This document shows positions 12,194-23,400 of a stretch of 64,000 nucleotides of DNA, one piece after another. The first letter of the stretch is position 1, and each line of letters opens with the position of its first letter. Under the pieces are notes generated by a model. It saw only the letters and a list, made by a program, of their open reading frames with translations, searched no databases and had not been told where the DNA came from. A program made the position numbers and the translations under genes. Source of the DNA: Valencia hispanica (lineage: Eukaryota; Chordata; Actinopteri; Cyprinodontiformes; Valenciidae); NCBI GenBank assembly GCA_963556495.2, contig OY747715.1, positions 18,452,739 to 18,516,738 of the forward strand, written 5' to 3'.

Positions 12194-12897
12194 TGTCATG
12201 TTTGTTGGATTTAAAGGACCCGAAGGCAACTTAAAAATGATTTAATTATTAACCAAAAACAAGGAGCAAAAACTTACAGAAACAGGAGAACCAAAATGCC
12301 GAGATGAGGAAGAAAACAGGAACTAGGCAGGAAACAGGAACTGGGCAGGAAACAGGAACCAGACAGGGAAGGAATGACGGCGGACCAGCGAGTAGTGACT
12401 GAATGAGAGAAGAATTTATACTGGGGAGGAAATGAGGAAGTGAGAGGAGACCAATGACCAATTAGGGGAATCAGATGCAGGTGAGAGGGAGAGAGCAGGT
12501 GGAAACAATTAACAGCTGGGAAGAGAGGTAGAATTGTAGGGAGAAAGAAAACTCTAAAGAAACTAGAAATTAAAGATAATATGTCTGGAAGGGAATCTAA
12601 AGGAAACACTGGAAAACAGAAGGAAGAAATAAATAGTAAACTATCTAGAGGGAATAAACTAAGGAAACAAATGAGGACACAAACAAAAGGTGAAAATATC
12701 GAAGAAGAAACAGAAAAAAGGAAATGCCAGAATAAACTAATAAAGACAAGGAATAATCTAACGTGAAAAATACTAGATAAGGAAAAGAAGTATGTTTAAA
12801 CACAAACAGGAGGGACAAAACAAGAAAGCAGCTTGGGGCACAGAGGGACAGAAAATCAAGTGGAAGAAAAATAAACAAAAATCCTCAGAAGCTGACA
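12194..12897 (-). mobile_element. Solo LTR (704 bp) with 5-bp CTTAG duplication
   Basis: The unit begins TGTCATG and ends GCTGACA, with TG...CA ends. It is flanked on both sides by the perfect 5-bp repeat CTTAG (12189-12193 and 12898-12902). The surrounding LINE C reading frame runs straight across it once one CTTAG is discounted, which fixes both borders. On the minus strand it has a TATAAAT box (near 12417) and a TTAATAATTAAAT-like run near its 3' end, so it reads antisense to the LINE. There is no internal region, so it is a solo LTR formed by LTR-LTR recombination, or a small LTR-like element. Confidence 0.8.
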
Positions 12898-12902
12898 CTT
12901 AG

Positions 12903-13316
12903 ATTTGAATGATTTTAACAACTTTTGACCAATATCTAACTTACCATTTATAAGCAAAATTTTAGCTTGTTTTAATTCAACTTAATGATTTTATTAATGT
13001 ACATAATGTCCTAGAGAAATGTCAGTCTTGTTTTAGGGTGAACCACAGCACCGAGACAGCCCTTTTGACGATTTTAAATGATTTCAGATTAAAGTTTGAT
13101 GCACACAGGGTGACAGTGTTGGTTCTACTGGATCTAAGCACTGTATTTGATACAGTGGATCACACTAGTTTTTTAACCCGTTTAAAACTGGTTGGCCTCT
13201 CTGGTGCTGTTCACAAATGGTTAATGTCCTATCTCACAGACAGGACTTTTATGGTAAGTTTAGATACCTGCTCCTCTAAGGTCCACAAGATTACATGTGG
13301 TGTGCCCACAGGCTGA
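12903..13316 (+). pseudogene. LINE C RT, middle part
   Basis: This segment continues the RT: PISNLPFISKIL at about 12930-12965, then FRVNHSTETALLTILNDF, VLVLLDLSTVFDTVDH (the RT motif carrying the first catalytic aspartate), LSGAVHKWLMSYLTDR and KITCGVPTG. A stop lies in the first part. The sequence leaves the LINE at about 13316, before the YADD motif. Confidence 0.8.
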
Positions 13317-14690
13317 TCAGCTCCATGCCATGTCAAAATGATGCAGTCATGCAAAGCAAATCTTGACCAAACACAAAAGGGTTTTGCAAGAGTGTTTTCA
13401 GTAGTAGTAACAATTCTGTAATGAAATATGTTTTCATTGGGTTTTCAATAAATGGAAGTAAATATTATTAAAATTAGTACAAATAATTACTTAAGATAAG
13501 CGATGGACTGGCGACCTGACCCCCCCCCCCGCAATCCTGCACAGAATGGACAGGTACAGAAAATGGATGGATGGAAGTACTGAAGATATCTTGCTGTGTC
13601 TGAGACATTCATGAGTTTCACCTTTATTTTTTGAATCCCTGAAATAAATTAATGTTTCAATGATATTTGATCTTAATAGCATGCACCTAATAACTGCTGC
13701 TTGAATAAAATTGGATTAAAGCTTTAACTTTCCCCACATGTACATAACCTCTATGTAAACAGAAAAAAGTCAGCAGTCATCAGCGCATTCAAATTTCCAA
13801 GCTTATAAAAGCACAAGGGTAAAAAATTAATTTACACTCACTGATGAAATCCAAATTACGGGGGAATAATCTTGGAGAGTAGTGTTACTTCTTTTTATGA
13901 AAAACATGTAAAACCTTTTTCTCATGTGTCTACCAGTCTAATCCCTTTTCAGTCTTGACTTTGAGCATATTTTTGCATAAACTAGGTGAAAATCAGGGTC
14001 TTATCAGGGCCAGGTTGTGGGGGTCAACAGACTTACACACTCTATTCACACCTATGAGAGATTATGTGTGCTAAAGGAACATGAGGGCGAGGGTAAATAT
14101 ACCACAAGGACAAGATTAAGAGACAGAACAGCAATTACATTTGTGTTTCTCACCATGTCAAGTCCCATGCTAAATAACAATGAGTATGGAAATTAGTTTC
14201 ATGATAGATAACTTTAAAACTACATTTCAGTTTTGTTTATCATAAACAGCTATAAATTTAACAATGTGTGAATAGCACTTAACAAATATTAGTATATGGC
14301 AGAAAAATTATAGCACAGGGGCATTTTGATAGTATGGTTTTGGTTATTCCAGCATTAAAACAAAAGAAATACTTGATAAAAAAAAAGATTATTTAATTTT
14401 TTTAACTGTATTGAAATGTAGAATGTATGACAGCAGAATTTCAATTAGAAAATAGGAAAAGTTGACAAAGCAATGTAGATGCAACATGGTCATCTTCTTT
14501 TCCTCTAGCTTTGCTTTGCTTAGTTTGCTTCATAGTTGATTATTTGGTTTAGTCTTTGAGTATATTGTCTGGTTAGCAGGCTATTCGAGTTGGCTGCTTG
14601 ACTGCCAGTTTGTGGGTTGGTTTTATTGGTTAGTTAATGAACTGTTTTGGTATTGGTTGGTTGATTGGTCGGTTGGCTAGATGCGCAATC
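13317..14690. other. Unassigned AT-rich DNA
   Basis: Only the SINE tail at 13498-13580 is recognised. The remainder shows no domain-bearing frame. TTGGTTGG-rich sequence occurs near 14610-14680. Confidence 0.3.
13498..13580 (+). repeat. SINE tail fragment (GGATGGATGG family)
   Basis: The block carries GCGATGGACTGGCGACCTG, a C run, CCTGCACAGAATGGACAGG and an ATGGATGGATGG tail. These are the 3' parts of the tRNA-headed SINE seen whole at 19709-20065, in the same orientation. The head is missing. Confidence 0.7.
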
Positions 14691-14694
14691 TTTA

Positions 14695-15050
14695 GGTGTC
14701 ATGATTTTTAGGTGTTAGCACTTTGGTTTTCTTTTGTGTTTCTGTTCTGATCATTCTTTATTTTACCATTTTAGTTTTTTTCTTTCTGTTATTGAATTTG
14801 TGCATTTGTTATTGTAATTTGTATAGTAAAGTTGGGTTCCTGACTTTAGAATCTCTTTCTGTTTACTGTTTGTGTTACTGTCAGGCTTCTCCCTTTGTTT
14901 AGTTTCATTTTCTGTCTTCCTCCCCCTCTGCTCTTGTTCTTCCTTCCCTCAGCCTGTCTCTCAGCACGGCAGTTTTCGATCTCCTCATCTCTCATCTGGA
15001 GTGCTTTCCCTGCAACTGTTCCTCATTTGCTCGATCACACCTACCCCATA
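14695..15050 (+). repeat. Possible decayed LTR-like unit
   Basis: Pyrimidine-rich sequence with TTTTCTTTTGTGTTTCTG and CTGCAACTGTTCCTCATTTGC resembles the minus strand of the solo LTR at 12194-12897. No clear TG...CA ends or target duplication are seen. Confidence 0.25.
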
Positions 15051-16296
15051 TACACAGGTGAAACTCGAAAATGTATATCATGCGAAAGTTCCTTCATTTC
15101 AGTAATTCAACTTAAAAGGATAAAGTAATATATGATATAGACTAATTACATGCAAAATGAGATATTTCAAGTCTTTATTTGTTATAATTTTGATGATTAT
15201 GGCTCACAGTTTATGAAAACCCATCCATCCATTTTCTGTACCTGTCATTCCTATGCAGGGTTGCGGGGGAGGGGAGGGGTGCTGGTACCTGTCTCCAGCT
15301 GTCATGGGGCGAGAGGCGGGGTACATTCTGGACAGGTCGCCAGTCCATTGCAGGACAAACAACCATGCACACACTGATACCTAAGGGCAATTTAGAGAGA
15401 CCAATTCACCTAACAGTCATGTTTTTATCTGTGGGAGGAAACCAGAGTACCCGGAGAGAACCCATGCATGCACAGGGAGAACATGCAAACTCCATGCAGA
15501 AAGATCCCAGGATCTTCTTGCTGCAAGGCAACAGTGCTACCAACTTATGGGTTCAATATCATGCCACAGACGATTTGTGCGTGCAAAAAGATTTTGCATG
15601 TGAAAAGATGTTTTGTAGTTGTATAAAACAAGTCGTGCTTGTAAAAAAAAATCGGAACCTGCAGAAACATTTTGTGGCTGTGCAAGAAACCTTTGTCAGC
15701 AGAAATATTATTTGCAAACATGTAGATCAGTTTCGTAGTTGTGTTTTTTTTTTTCTGTGTGTGTGTGCAAATTAAATTTGTACCCGTAAAAGTTTCGCCA
15801 TACAAAAAATCTGTACGAGTGAGACATCTCGGGCTCGTGTGCAACACTGCACCTACGAGCTCACAAAACAAAAACCTACAACCACATAACGTTTTTACGG
15901 ATTGAAGGCCAGTCAAACTTGTGCCACTAACGGCCAACCAGGAGACTGAATACTGGCGAGCCAAACAGCCAATGACAGATGACGACGTCTCTTAGGGGAA
16001 AAAGAAGAAGAAGCTCCGAAAAGTTAGAAAAATATTCACAGATTCGGCTTTTGCGGATCAATAACTTGTCATTGGAGCATTGCTTTTACAAAACCGACAC
16101 ATCAGTGCAATCACAGCACTGCGAGTTACAATCGTATTTTCCTCAAAATGAGCCGTCCTCCGCGCGGGGAGACTTGCATTGGCCTCTATGCAGAGCCTGC
16201 TGGTGTGCGACTGCGCAGGGAACGTCTACAGATTGCAACACCGAAAAAATTGACAAAGAAATATTAAATTCCTTCACCTAGGACAGGTGTAGTGTC

Positions 16297-16402
<106 letters not shown>

Positions 16403-16428
16403 ACAGCAAATATAAACCCTTTTCCATT

Positions 16429-16724
16429 GATCTTACTACAACACAGTTGTTTCAATGTTTTGTAAGTAATATTAGTAATGTTTTTATTCATTCAAAAAAC
16501 TAATAGAATGTGCAATAACAAATTACATGTTGTAGTGCCATGAAACTCATAGCACACATATGCCATCTCCCTTTTTCATACTACAACTCATACTTTGGTA
16601 AAATAGGCTCAAAATTCATTTTGATGATATTTTAGCATTCAAAAATATATTAAATCTGCAATAACTACACTATTGCATCCTGTAGTTCCACCAAATTCAC
16701 AGGATATATAAAGCATCTTCCTTT
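16429..16724. repeat. Subterminal tandem repeat, two units of about 148 bp
   Basis: Unit one (16429-16576) and unit two (16577-16724) share, in order, an ATACTACA/CTTACTACA start, CATTCAAAAA, GCAATAAC, the TGTAGT block and an ATCTCC/ATCTTCC end. The same pair is present inverted in the right arm (about 17548-17845). Subterminal repeats are typical transposase-binding arrays in several DNA transposon groups; that role is inferred. Confidence 0.6.
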
Positions 16725-16805
16725 GATCATACTACAAAAAATTTTCTACATTTCTGTTTTTTCCTGTCAACATAGGGTGCTGAGTGTACAATAATGAGAA
16801 AGGAA

Positions 16806-16893
16806 ATTCACTTTTTGATTATAGCAAATGGCTGCAATAAAACAAAAAGTGACAAATTTAAAGGGGTCTGAATACTTTCCATAGCCACTGTAT
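16806..16893 (+). repeat. Tc1-like 3' terminal repeat fragment
   Basis: The block ends AAAGGGGTCTGAATACTTTC then CATAGCCACTGTA, the terminal pattern of another fish Tc1 family. Only the end is present. It lies in the central spacer of the long-inverted-repeat element. Confidence 0.65.
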
Positions 16894-17037
16894 ATGAAAA
16901 AGTAACCTTCACCTTCTGGTGTAAATTTACTGAGAGAGACACATACTGTATTCTCTGCCGATGAAAACTTTTTTTAGCCCTGGTCATATCACAAAAAAGG
17001 TCAATAAAACCTTTTTCTTCACAAACACTTTCTGCAG

Positions 17038-17106
17038 GTTGCGTTTGATGACTATGATGGAATCATTGGATTTGTAAACATAAACAATGTGCACTGGAAG
17101 TTTGTG
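17038..17106 (+). pseudogene. Exon-like fragment, possible Ulp1-type (C48) cysteine protease
   Basis: A 69-bp open segment encodes VAFDDYDGIIGFVNINNVHW followed by KFV. It is preceded by a pyrimidine tract and TTTCTGCAG, a good splice acceptor, and followed by GTGAGT, a good donor. The hydrophobic stretch, then N, then HW is the pattern around the catalytic histidine of Ulp1/SENP-like proteases, which some Mutator-like transposons carry. The catalytic D, Q and C blocks were not found nearby, so this would be one exon of a gutted gene. The assignment rests on one short motif. Confidence 0.45.
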
Positions 17107-17244
17107 GTGAGTATATTGGTTGTGTAATCCTTTAGGCTTTTTGAATGTGCTTTGTAAGGTTACCCATACAATGGAAAAAACCACAACTACTTGTTATTTA
17201 AATATTCGAGGTTAACAAAGCGCTATATGATGTAAGTGTCAATG

Positions 17245-17350
17245 TTTGCCAAAGTCTTCTCTGTTCAACATGTACATGGGCTCATTACCACAGGTGATAA
17301 AGAACAACATTACTTACAATAGCTACGCAGACAACACAGTTATAGTACAA
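17245..17350 (+). pseudogene. LINE RT fragment with a YAD-T block
   Basis: The segment reads LFNMYMGSLPQVIKNN and ITYNSYADNTVIVQCH, the region around the RT catalytic YADD box, with the second D changed to N. It is short, has no flanking ORF and lies in the spacer of the long-inverted-repeat element. Confidence 0.65.
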
Positions 17351-17870
17351 TGTCACCAGGTGTCCTAAACAGGCTGTTAGTAAATGTATCAAAGACATTA
17401 ATGATTTATTTGCCATATGTTGCAAAAAAAAAAAGATCAACGTAAGCATAAGCTATCCTTAACTTTATGTGTGATTTGGTTTTTCATAAGAAAATCCCTA
17501 AAATAAATTTCTGCCGTGTTTTCCCAAAGTATGAGTTATAGTATGATCAAGGGGAGATTGTTTATATATCCTGTGAATTTGGTGGCACTACAGCATGTAA
17601 TAGTGTAGTTTCTGCAGATTTAATTAGTTTTTGAATGCTAAAATATCACAAAAACGAATTTGAAGCTTATTCAACTAAAGTATGAGTTGTAATATGAACA
17701 AGGGGAGATGGTATATGTGTGCTATGAGTTTCATGGCACTACAACATGTAATTTGTTATTGCACATTCTATTAGTTTTTTGAATGATAAAAACATTCCTA
17801 AAATTACTTACAAAACATTGAAACAACTGTGTTGTAGTAAGATCAATGGAAAAGGGTTTATATTTGCTGT

Positions 17871-17873
<3 letters not shown>

Positions 17874-17929
<56 letters not shown>
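17874..17929. repeat. (TA)n microsatellite, right arm
   Basis: About 56 bp of TA lies at the mirror position of the left-arm tract, with matching flanks (AAACACAGCAAATATAAACC inverted on its left side). Confidence 0.95.
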
Positions 17930-17930
<1 letters not shown>

Positions 17931-18754
17931 CAATTTTGTTGACAGTACACCTGTTCTAGGTGGAGGAATTAAATATTTCTTTGTCGTATTTTTTCGGTGT
18001 TGCAATTTGTAGATGTTCCCTGCGCAGTCGCACACCAGCAGGCTCTGCATAGAGGCCAATGCCAGTCTCCCCGCACGGAGGACGGCTCGTTTTGAGGAAA
18101 ATACGTTTGTAACTCGCAGTCTACCTTATTGTGATTGCACTGAAGTGTCGGTTTTGTAAAAGCAATGCTCCGATGATAAGTTATTGATCCGCAAAAGCAG
18201 AATCTGTGAATACTTTTCTAACTTTTCGGAGCTTCTTCTTCTTTTCCCCCTAAGAGACGTCGTCATCTGTCATTGGCTGTTTGGCTCGCCAGTATTCAGT
18301 CTCCTGGTTGGCCGTTGGTGGCACAAATCTGACTGGCCTTCAATCCGTAAAAATGTTTTGTGGTTGTAGGTTTTTTGTTTTGCGAGCTTGTGTTGCACAT
18401 GAGCCCAAGATGTCTCACTCATACAGATTTTTTGTATGGCGAAACTTTTACGTGTACAAATTTAATTTGCACACACACAGAAAAAAAACACAACTACGAA
18501 ACTGATCTACATGTTTGCAAATAATATTTCTGCAGACAAAGGTTTCTTGCACAGCCACAAAATGTTTTTGCAGGCTCAGATTTTTTTTACAAGCACGACT
18601 TGTTATATACAACTACAAAACATCTTTTCACATGCAAAATCTTTGTGCACACATGCAAAAAAAAATTGCTTGCACAAACCGTCTGTGGCATGATATTGAA
18701 CCCATACCAACTGCGCCACTGTGCAGCCTGCTTATGAGAACCCTAGATTCAAAA

Positions 18755-19500
18755 TCTTAGAATACAGAAAACCACCATTGACACCCTACATAGGGAGGGA
18801 AAGTCTCAAAAGGTAATTGCAAAAGAGTTGGATGTCTATAAGTGCTGGACCTTCACAAGGAGTGGACTGAGGCTGCATTAGTGCATCAAGAGCCACCACA
18901 AACAGATAGATCCTGGACATGGCCTTCAAATGTCTTACCTGGGGTAAAGAAAAAATAACGGCAAATTTTGCATCACATTTGGAAACCAAGGTCCCAGAGT
19001 CTGGGGGAAGAATGGAGTGGTACACAATCCAAGATACTCAGTGTGAAGTTTCCAGTTTGTGTTGATTTGAGGAGCCATGTCATCTGCTGGTCTTGGTCTA
19101 CTGTTCTTTAAGTTCATATTCAATGCAGCCATCTACCAGGACATTTTGGAGCACTTCATGCTTCCATCCACAGATGAGCTTTATGGAGATGCTGACTTCA
19201 TTTTCCAGCAGGGCTTGGCATCTGCCCACACTGCCAAAAGTACTAAAACCTAATTCAGTGACCATGGCATTACTGAGCTTGATTGGCCAGTAAACTCGCC
19301 TAAACGGAACCCCATAGAGAATCTTTTGGGCATGGCCAAGAGAAAGATGAGAGACATGAGACTGAACAATGCAGAAGAGCTGAAGGCCACTATTGAAACA
19401 TCCTGGTTTCCATAACAACTTAGCAGTGCCACAGCCTGATAGCATCCATGCCATGCTGCACTAGGGCAGTAACTGATGCAAAAGGGGCCTAAACCAAGTA
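18755..19500 (+). pseudogene. Tc1-like transposase, decayed
   Basis: Plus-strand pieces read FQQGLASAHTAKSTKT (the block of the second catalytic residue, where the usual D is replaced by G) and then ELDWPVNSPKRNPIENLLGM with AKRKMRDM (the block of the glutamate). Earlier parts (18780-19130) keep only weak similarity. Stops interrupt all frames, so it is not functional. In live elements this DDE enzyme cuts and pastes the element at TA sites. It belongs to the Tc1-like element that starts at 15053. Confidence 0.75.
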
Positions 19501-19708
19501 CTGAGTACATAAGCATGATTACACTTTGTCTGACATTTCTCTATTTGCAGTCCTTGTTTTATTGATTTCATGTAATATTTTAATTTTCAGATATTTTGAT
19601 TTTGGGGTTTTCATAAGCTGTGGGCCATAATCATCAAATTTATAACAAGTAAATGCTTGAAATATCTAGCTTTGCATTGAAGTGAAATTATTTTGTTAAT
19701 TTCTCCAC

Positions 19709-20065
19709 AATGGCGCAGTTGGTAGCACTGTTGCTTTGCAGCAAGAAGGCCTGGGTTCATGGAGTTTGCAAGTTCTCCCAGTGCATGCATGGGTTCTCTC
19801 TAGGTACTCCAGCTTCCTCCCACAGTCAAAAAACATGACTGTTAGGTGAATTGGTCTTTCTAACTTGCTCTTAGGTATGAGTGTGTGTGTGTGTGTGTGT
19901 GTGTGTGCATGGTTGTTTGTCCTGTGTGTCTCTGTTCGTTGCCCTGCGATGGACTGGCGACCTGTCCAGGGTGTACCCCGCCTCTTGCCCCGTGACTGCT
20001 GGAGATAGGCACCAGCCTCCCCGGAACCCTGCATAGGATGGACAGGTACAGATAATGGATGGATG
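19709..20065 (+). repeat. tRNA-derived SINE, near full length
   Basis: The head TGGCGCAGTTGG then TAGCAC resembles a pol III A box and CTGGGTTCATGG a B box. The body has GTTTGCAAGTTCTCCC, the block AAAACATGACTGTTAGGTG, a (GT)n run at 19881-19907, GATGGACTGGCGACCTGTCC and the tail ATGGATGGAT at 20065. It is not a tRNA gene: no cloverleaf is closed. The same family occurs at 13498, 15223-18731, 29198 and 43950. Confidence 0.8.
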
Positions 20066-20066
20066 T

Positions 20067-20140
20067 ATTAAATGGTTCATTATAAGACTTCCACTTTCCT
20101 GAATGCATTAAATGGTTCATTATAAGACTTCCACTTTCCT
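20067..20140. repeat. 34-bp direct repeat, two copies
   Basis: ATTAAATGGTTCATTATAAG with ACTTCCACTTTCCT occurs at 20067-20100 and again, identical, at 20107-20140, directly after the SINE tail. It may be a local duplication associated with the insertion. Confidence 0.85.
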
Positions 20141-20389
20141 ATCTGTATTTTGGTCCGATCCCTGCACAATACATCACATTAGGTTGGTTTTCCTATGCGA
20201 TTGATATAGAAATGATTCATTTATCTTTTAAAAAAGGAAATTACCTTGCTCAGTTACACATTCCTCAAATCTATGTCGTTTTTATTTGGAACTGCACAGT
20301 ACTTATGTAATGTTGTCAAAGTTAATCTATTATTCTTAATTCTGTTTTTATATTGTTTCTTGTGTGAATCTAATGCTTTTATTACCTGT

Positions 20390-20462
20390 CACTTTGTTGC
20401 TGTTACAGCTGAATTTTCCCTCTGTAGGACAATAAAGGAAGATTCTATTCTATTCTATTCTT
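20390..20462 (+). repeat. LINE-type 3' tail with (ATTCT)n
   Basis: TTTTCCCTCTGTAGGACAAT then AAAGGAAG and a short TATTC array form the usual end of a fish non-LTR element. No coding part is recognisable upstream. Confidence 0.5.
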
Positions 20463-23400
20463 TTATATAATAAAATAGCCATACAATCGTACTTTTTCAA
20501 ATGATTCATACAGTTGTGTTTAGCTCTCATCTCTGCATCTTTGTTGAAGCAAAAGGATTGGTAAAACCTTTGTAGGAGACACCCAACAAAGTCCACATAT
20601 GCAACCAAACAAAAAAATTGTCATCAATCAGCATATGACTCATTCATAAAAATGCAAGAATATAAGCACATACAGTTCTTTAACATTAAAAGCAATAGTG
20701 TATTTCATAGAAATGTGCAGCACAGCTCCATATTTGTACATTGTGTGCCTGTCACTAAGCAGCAGGAACTGCCTACTTTGCATGCATCTTTCAATCCTTT
20801 ACCACCAAAATCCATTCGCTTTGCTCAAGGTTAATTGTTTTCTTGGGCAGATACAACAAGCTTGTGAGTAGGCTGTTCATCCAGCATTTATTACACGGTT
20901 GTCTGTGATTATATGTGTTTACTTATTTCTGATGGATCATCAAGAATAATTGCTGTGGTGTAAATAAATGGGGCTGCATATGTTTTCCCACATCCTATTA
21001 ATATTATCAGTTACGTATATAGATTAGATATTAACAGCAATTTTGTGAATATACAAGTATGCCTTAATGATTGAAAAAAATCGCCTTTAGAAGTACTAAT
21101 AAAATGGAAGAAAACAACTGAATGGAATAGAACAAAATATTTCTCCAGGAGCGCATATAGAAAAGCATTAGGGTAAGGATAAAATTGTGAATGTACACTA
21201 TGAATGCACATCTGTATTGACTTTCTATCCCCCTGAGCCTTTAAATTTGATCAAGCAGAGTGAAATGATAACATTTTACCCTAAGTTCATATTTACATAT
21301 TTTATAGGTACATAATATATTAGGTCAACCCAAACATATATTTTAAACTCTTCAGAGTGGTAACTCTGATGCAACAAAAAAAGGCCAGAAACTTATTTTA
21401 TTCAGTTGGTGGAGGGTCAAAAACCCCAGAGCATACTGATATATATATTTATATACCAGGGTCACGTTAACTGAATAGTTTCCATATTTGACCCTTTTTT
21501 GAACGGTCACTGAAAAATCGGAAGGCCATCGGTTATTTTGACAGACAATTCACACCCCTTACCACGTGGTGCAGACGCGCAGACATTTTCAACTTTATGC
21601 ACAGAGTTCATCTAACAAATTACACAAAAAAGATTGTCATGAGGGCATCTAAGCATCATCTCAGACATGGAGACCAAACCCAATGCATCTCGCCATCAGG
21701 CAGCTAACAAAACATTGAAGAGTTACGAAGGCATGTTGCACATCTGTGACTGGATCTTAAGCTTCTGGTCTTTTTTGTTTTGTTACATCAGAGTCTTACT
21801 TCAGACTAAATATTAACTTTATGGACTAGTAGTTATCTTTAGAACTGAACTACGCCCTTACACATTTATTAGTGGACTTCAAAAGTTTTAACCCAGACAT
21901 GAAAACAGGCTGTGTTGAAATAAATCACATTCATTTTATATATTGAAGGAAATGATTAGACCCCACAGTTGTTAAATAGTAAAAGGTTTGTGTGAGTCGA
22001 AAAGCATGGAAACATTTGAACACATTTTATATAACTTCACAAATTACCCATCATTTCCCATGTGATGGTTGAGAGAACAAAATGTGTTGACTTAGAATGT
22101 GGAAATCATAGACTTGACTGTAAAATCATCTAATTTCTGCAGGTGCAACAGTTTCTTTCCATCCTGTTTGTTCAGCTGAAGGATAATTGCAATTCACGGC
22201 AGTAAACTGGTTTTGTAACAGTAAATATATTTTTCAGATAGTTAGTGTATGTTTGTTGTTGTGCATGCTTGTCGTGCTAAATCAAGATCACAATTAATAT
22301 CCAATTTGAAGTAGAAGTGACATCTGAAAACCAATTATTAAGGTTATTATGTCCCAGTTGTGGCTGCCATGGCAAGCCTAATGTTTAAAGACCTTATCGA
22401 CATGTGAACTCAATTATTTTGCTTGCTGGGTGCCTGAGCCAAACAAATAAACACACAAGGCACTCACTGGCCAGCAAGCACACTCAAACAAGCCCAAAAT
22501 GCCAGGCTTGACTTGACAGCCACCTACCCATTGGTTCCCCGCCAGGTCAGGCTCGTTAACTGTATTTCACCGACATTTGGAGCCCCTTAGTACAGCAAAC
22601 AGCTCCTTTGCTCAATCCACAGTGACTTTTCTGTCTTTTTACCGATGCTGTGTAGACTATTTTGTGCAGAAACCCCTTGTTTCTCCTCCACTGACTAGGA
22701 TCTGGCCATTTAGTGAGGCCCATTAGGAGTCATTTTCATTGAAGAGCAACAGACAGTCAATTCAGTACAGCCTAATCGGTGCACTGGGAATATAAAGGAT
22801 AGGATGTATAAACACAACAGCTCAACAGGGAGAGTGAACCAACAGCAGGTTTTCAGTTTTCTGACCATTAAAATCCTACAGACATATAAAACATACAGCT
22901 GTGTTACACTTAAACACCTTGCAATAAATTCCAATCTAAGCTGTTAGAAAATCAGAAGCAGTCGTTCCTGAACTACTCAGCGGTTTTCAGGTAATCTACA
23001 GGCAGGATACATGAGCGCACATGAGTCAGGCTGTCTAATCTGTATTTTCTCACTTCAAGCTCCACATCTGGCAAGAAGATTCTTAAATATATTTGATTAT
23101 ACCATTCAGGCAGACAGTCTTTTGTCCCAATGAACTGCTGTGAAACCCATAAAAAACCAGGTCATACATGATCTCAAACAAGTTTGTGCCCTATGTGTGA
23201 ACTCGAAAAGCTCCACAAACCCAAAGAAAAGTACAAACAGGACAGTTTGCTGAATCCATTCCTTACCTTTCTTTAAACAACTGAGCAGCTAATTCACAAA
23301 GCTGAGTTTGAACAAGGTTCTAATTCTGAAACTAGATTTGAAGGCAAACCTCTACAAAGTAAATTGTGTCATTCTGCACTGACAAAGTTTGGTTATATTT

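Larger units (their letters stand above)
8870..13316 (+). mobile_element. LINE family C (CR1-type), interrupted and 3'-truncated
   Basis: The plus strand carries, in order, an ORF1-like region with an SGNH/esterase-like domain (to 9784), an AP-endonuclease region (about 9990-10660) and an RT region (11910-12193 and 12903-13316). The order and the esterase-type ORF1 fit CR1-clade LINEs. The element is split by an antisense LINE A fragment (about 10672-11900) and by a solo LTR (12194-12897). RT stops at about 13316, directly after the GVP motif, so the catalytic YADD block, C-terminus and 3' tail are missing. Loss of the 3' end is not normal for LINE insertion and implies a later deletion. Several stops and frameshifts show it is dead. 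Confidence 0.8.

Noticed and set aside
12249..12878. Several long hydrophobic minus-strand frames and a plus-strand lysine-rich frame
   Set aside because: All fall inside the solo LTR, whose borders are fixed by the CTTAG duplication; no domain is present.
15365..15964. Frames of 136 and 139 aa overlapping on opposite strands
   Set aside because: They lie across the SINE/inverted-arm border, and the right arm's matching frames are broken at other places, so they are not conserved as proteins.
19709..19770. tRNA-like A and B boxes, also at 28540, 43540 and 44130
   Set aside because: They are SINE heads: acceptor and anticodon stems do not close and the units continue into repeat bodies.
19871..20120. 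Frames with HTHTHT runs
   Set aside because: They are made by the (GT)n tract inside the SINE.
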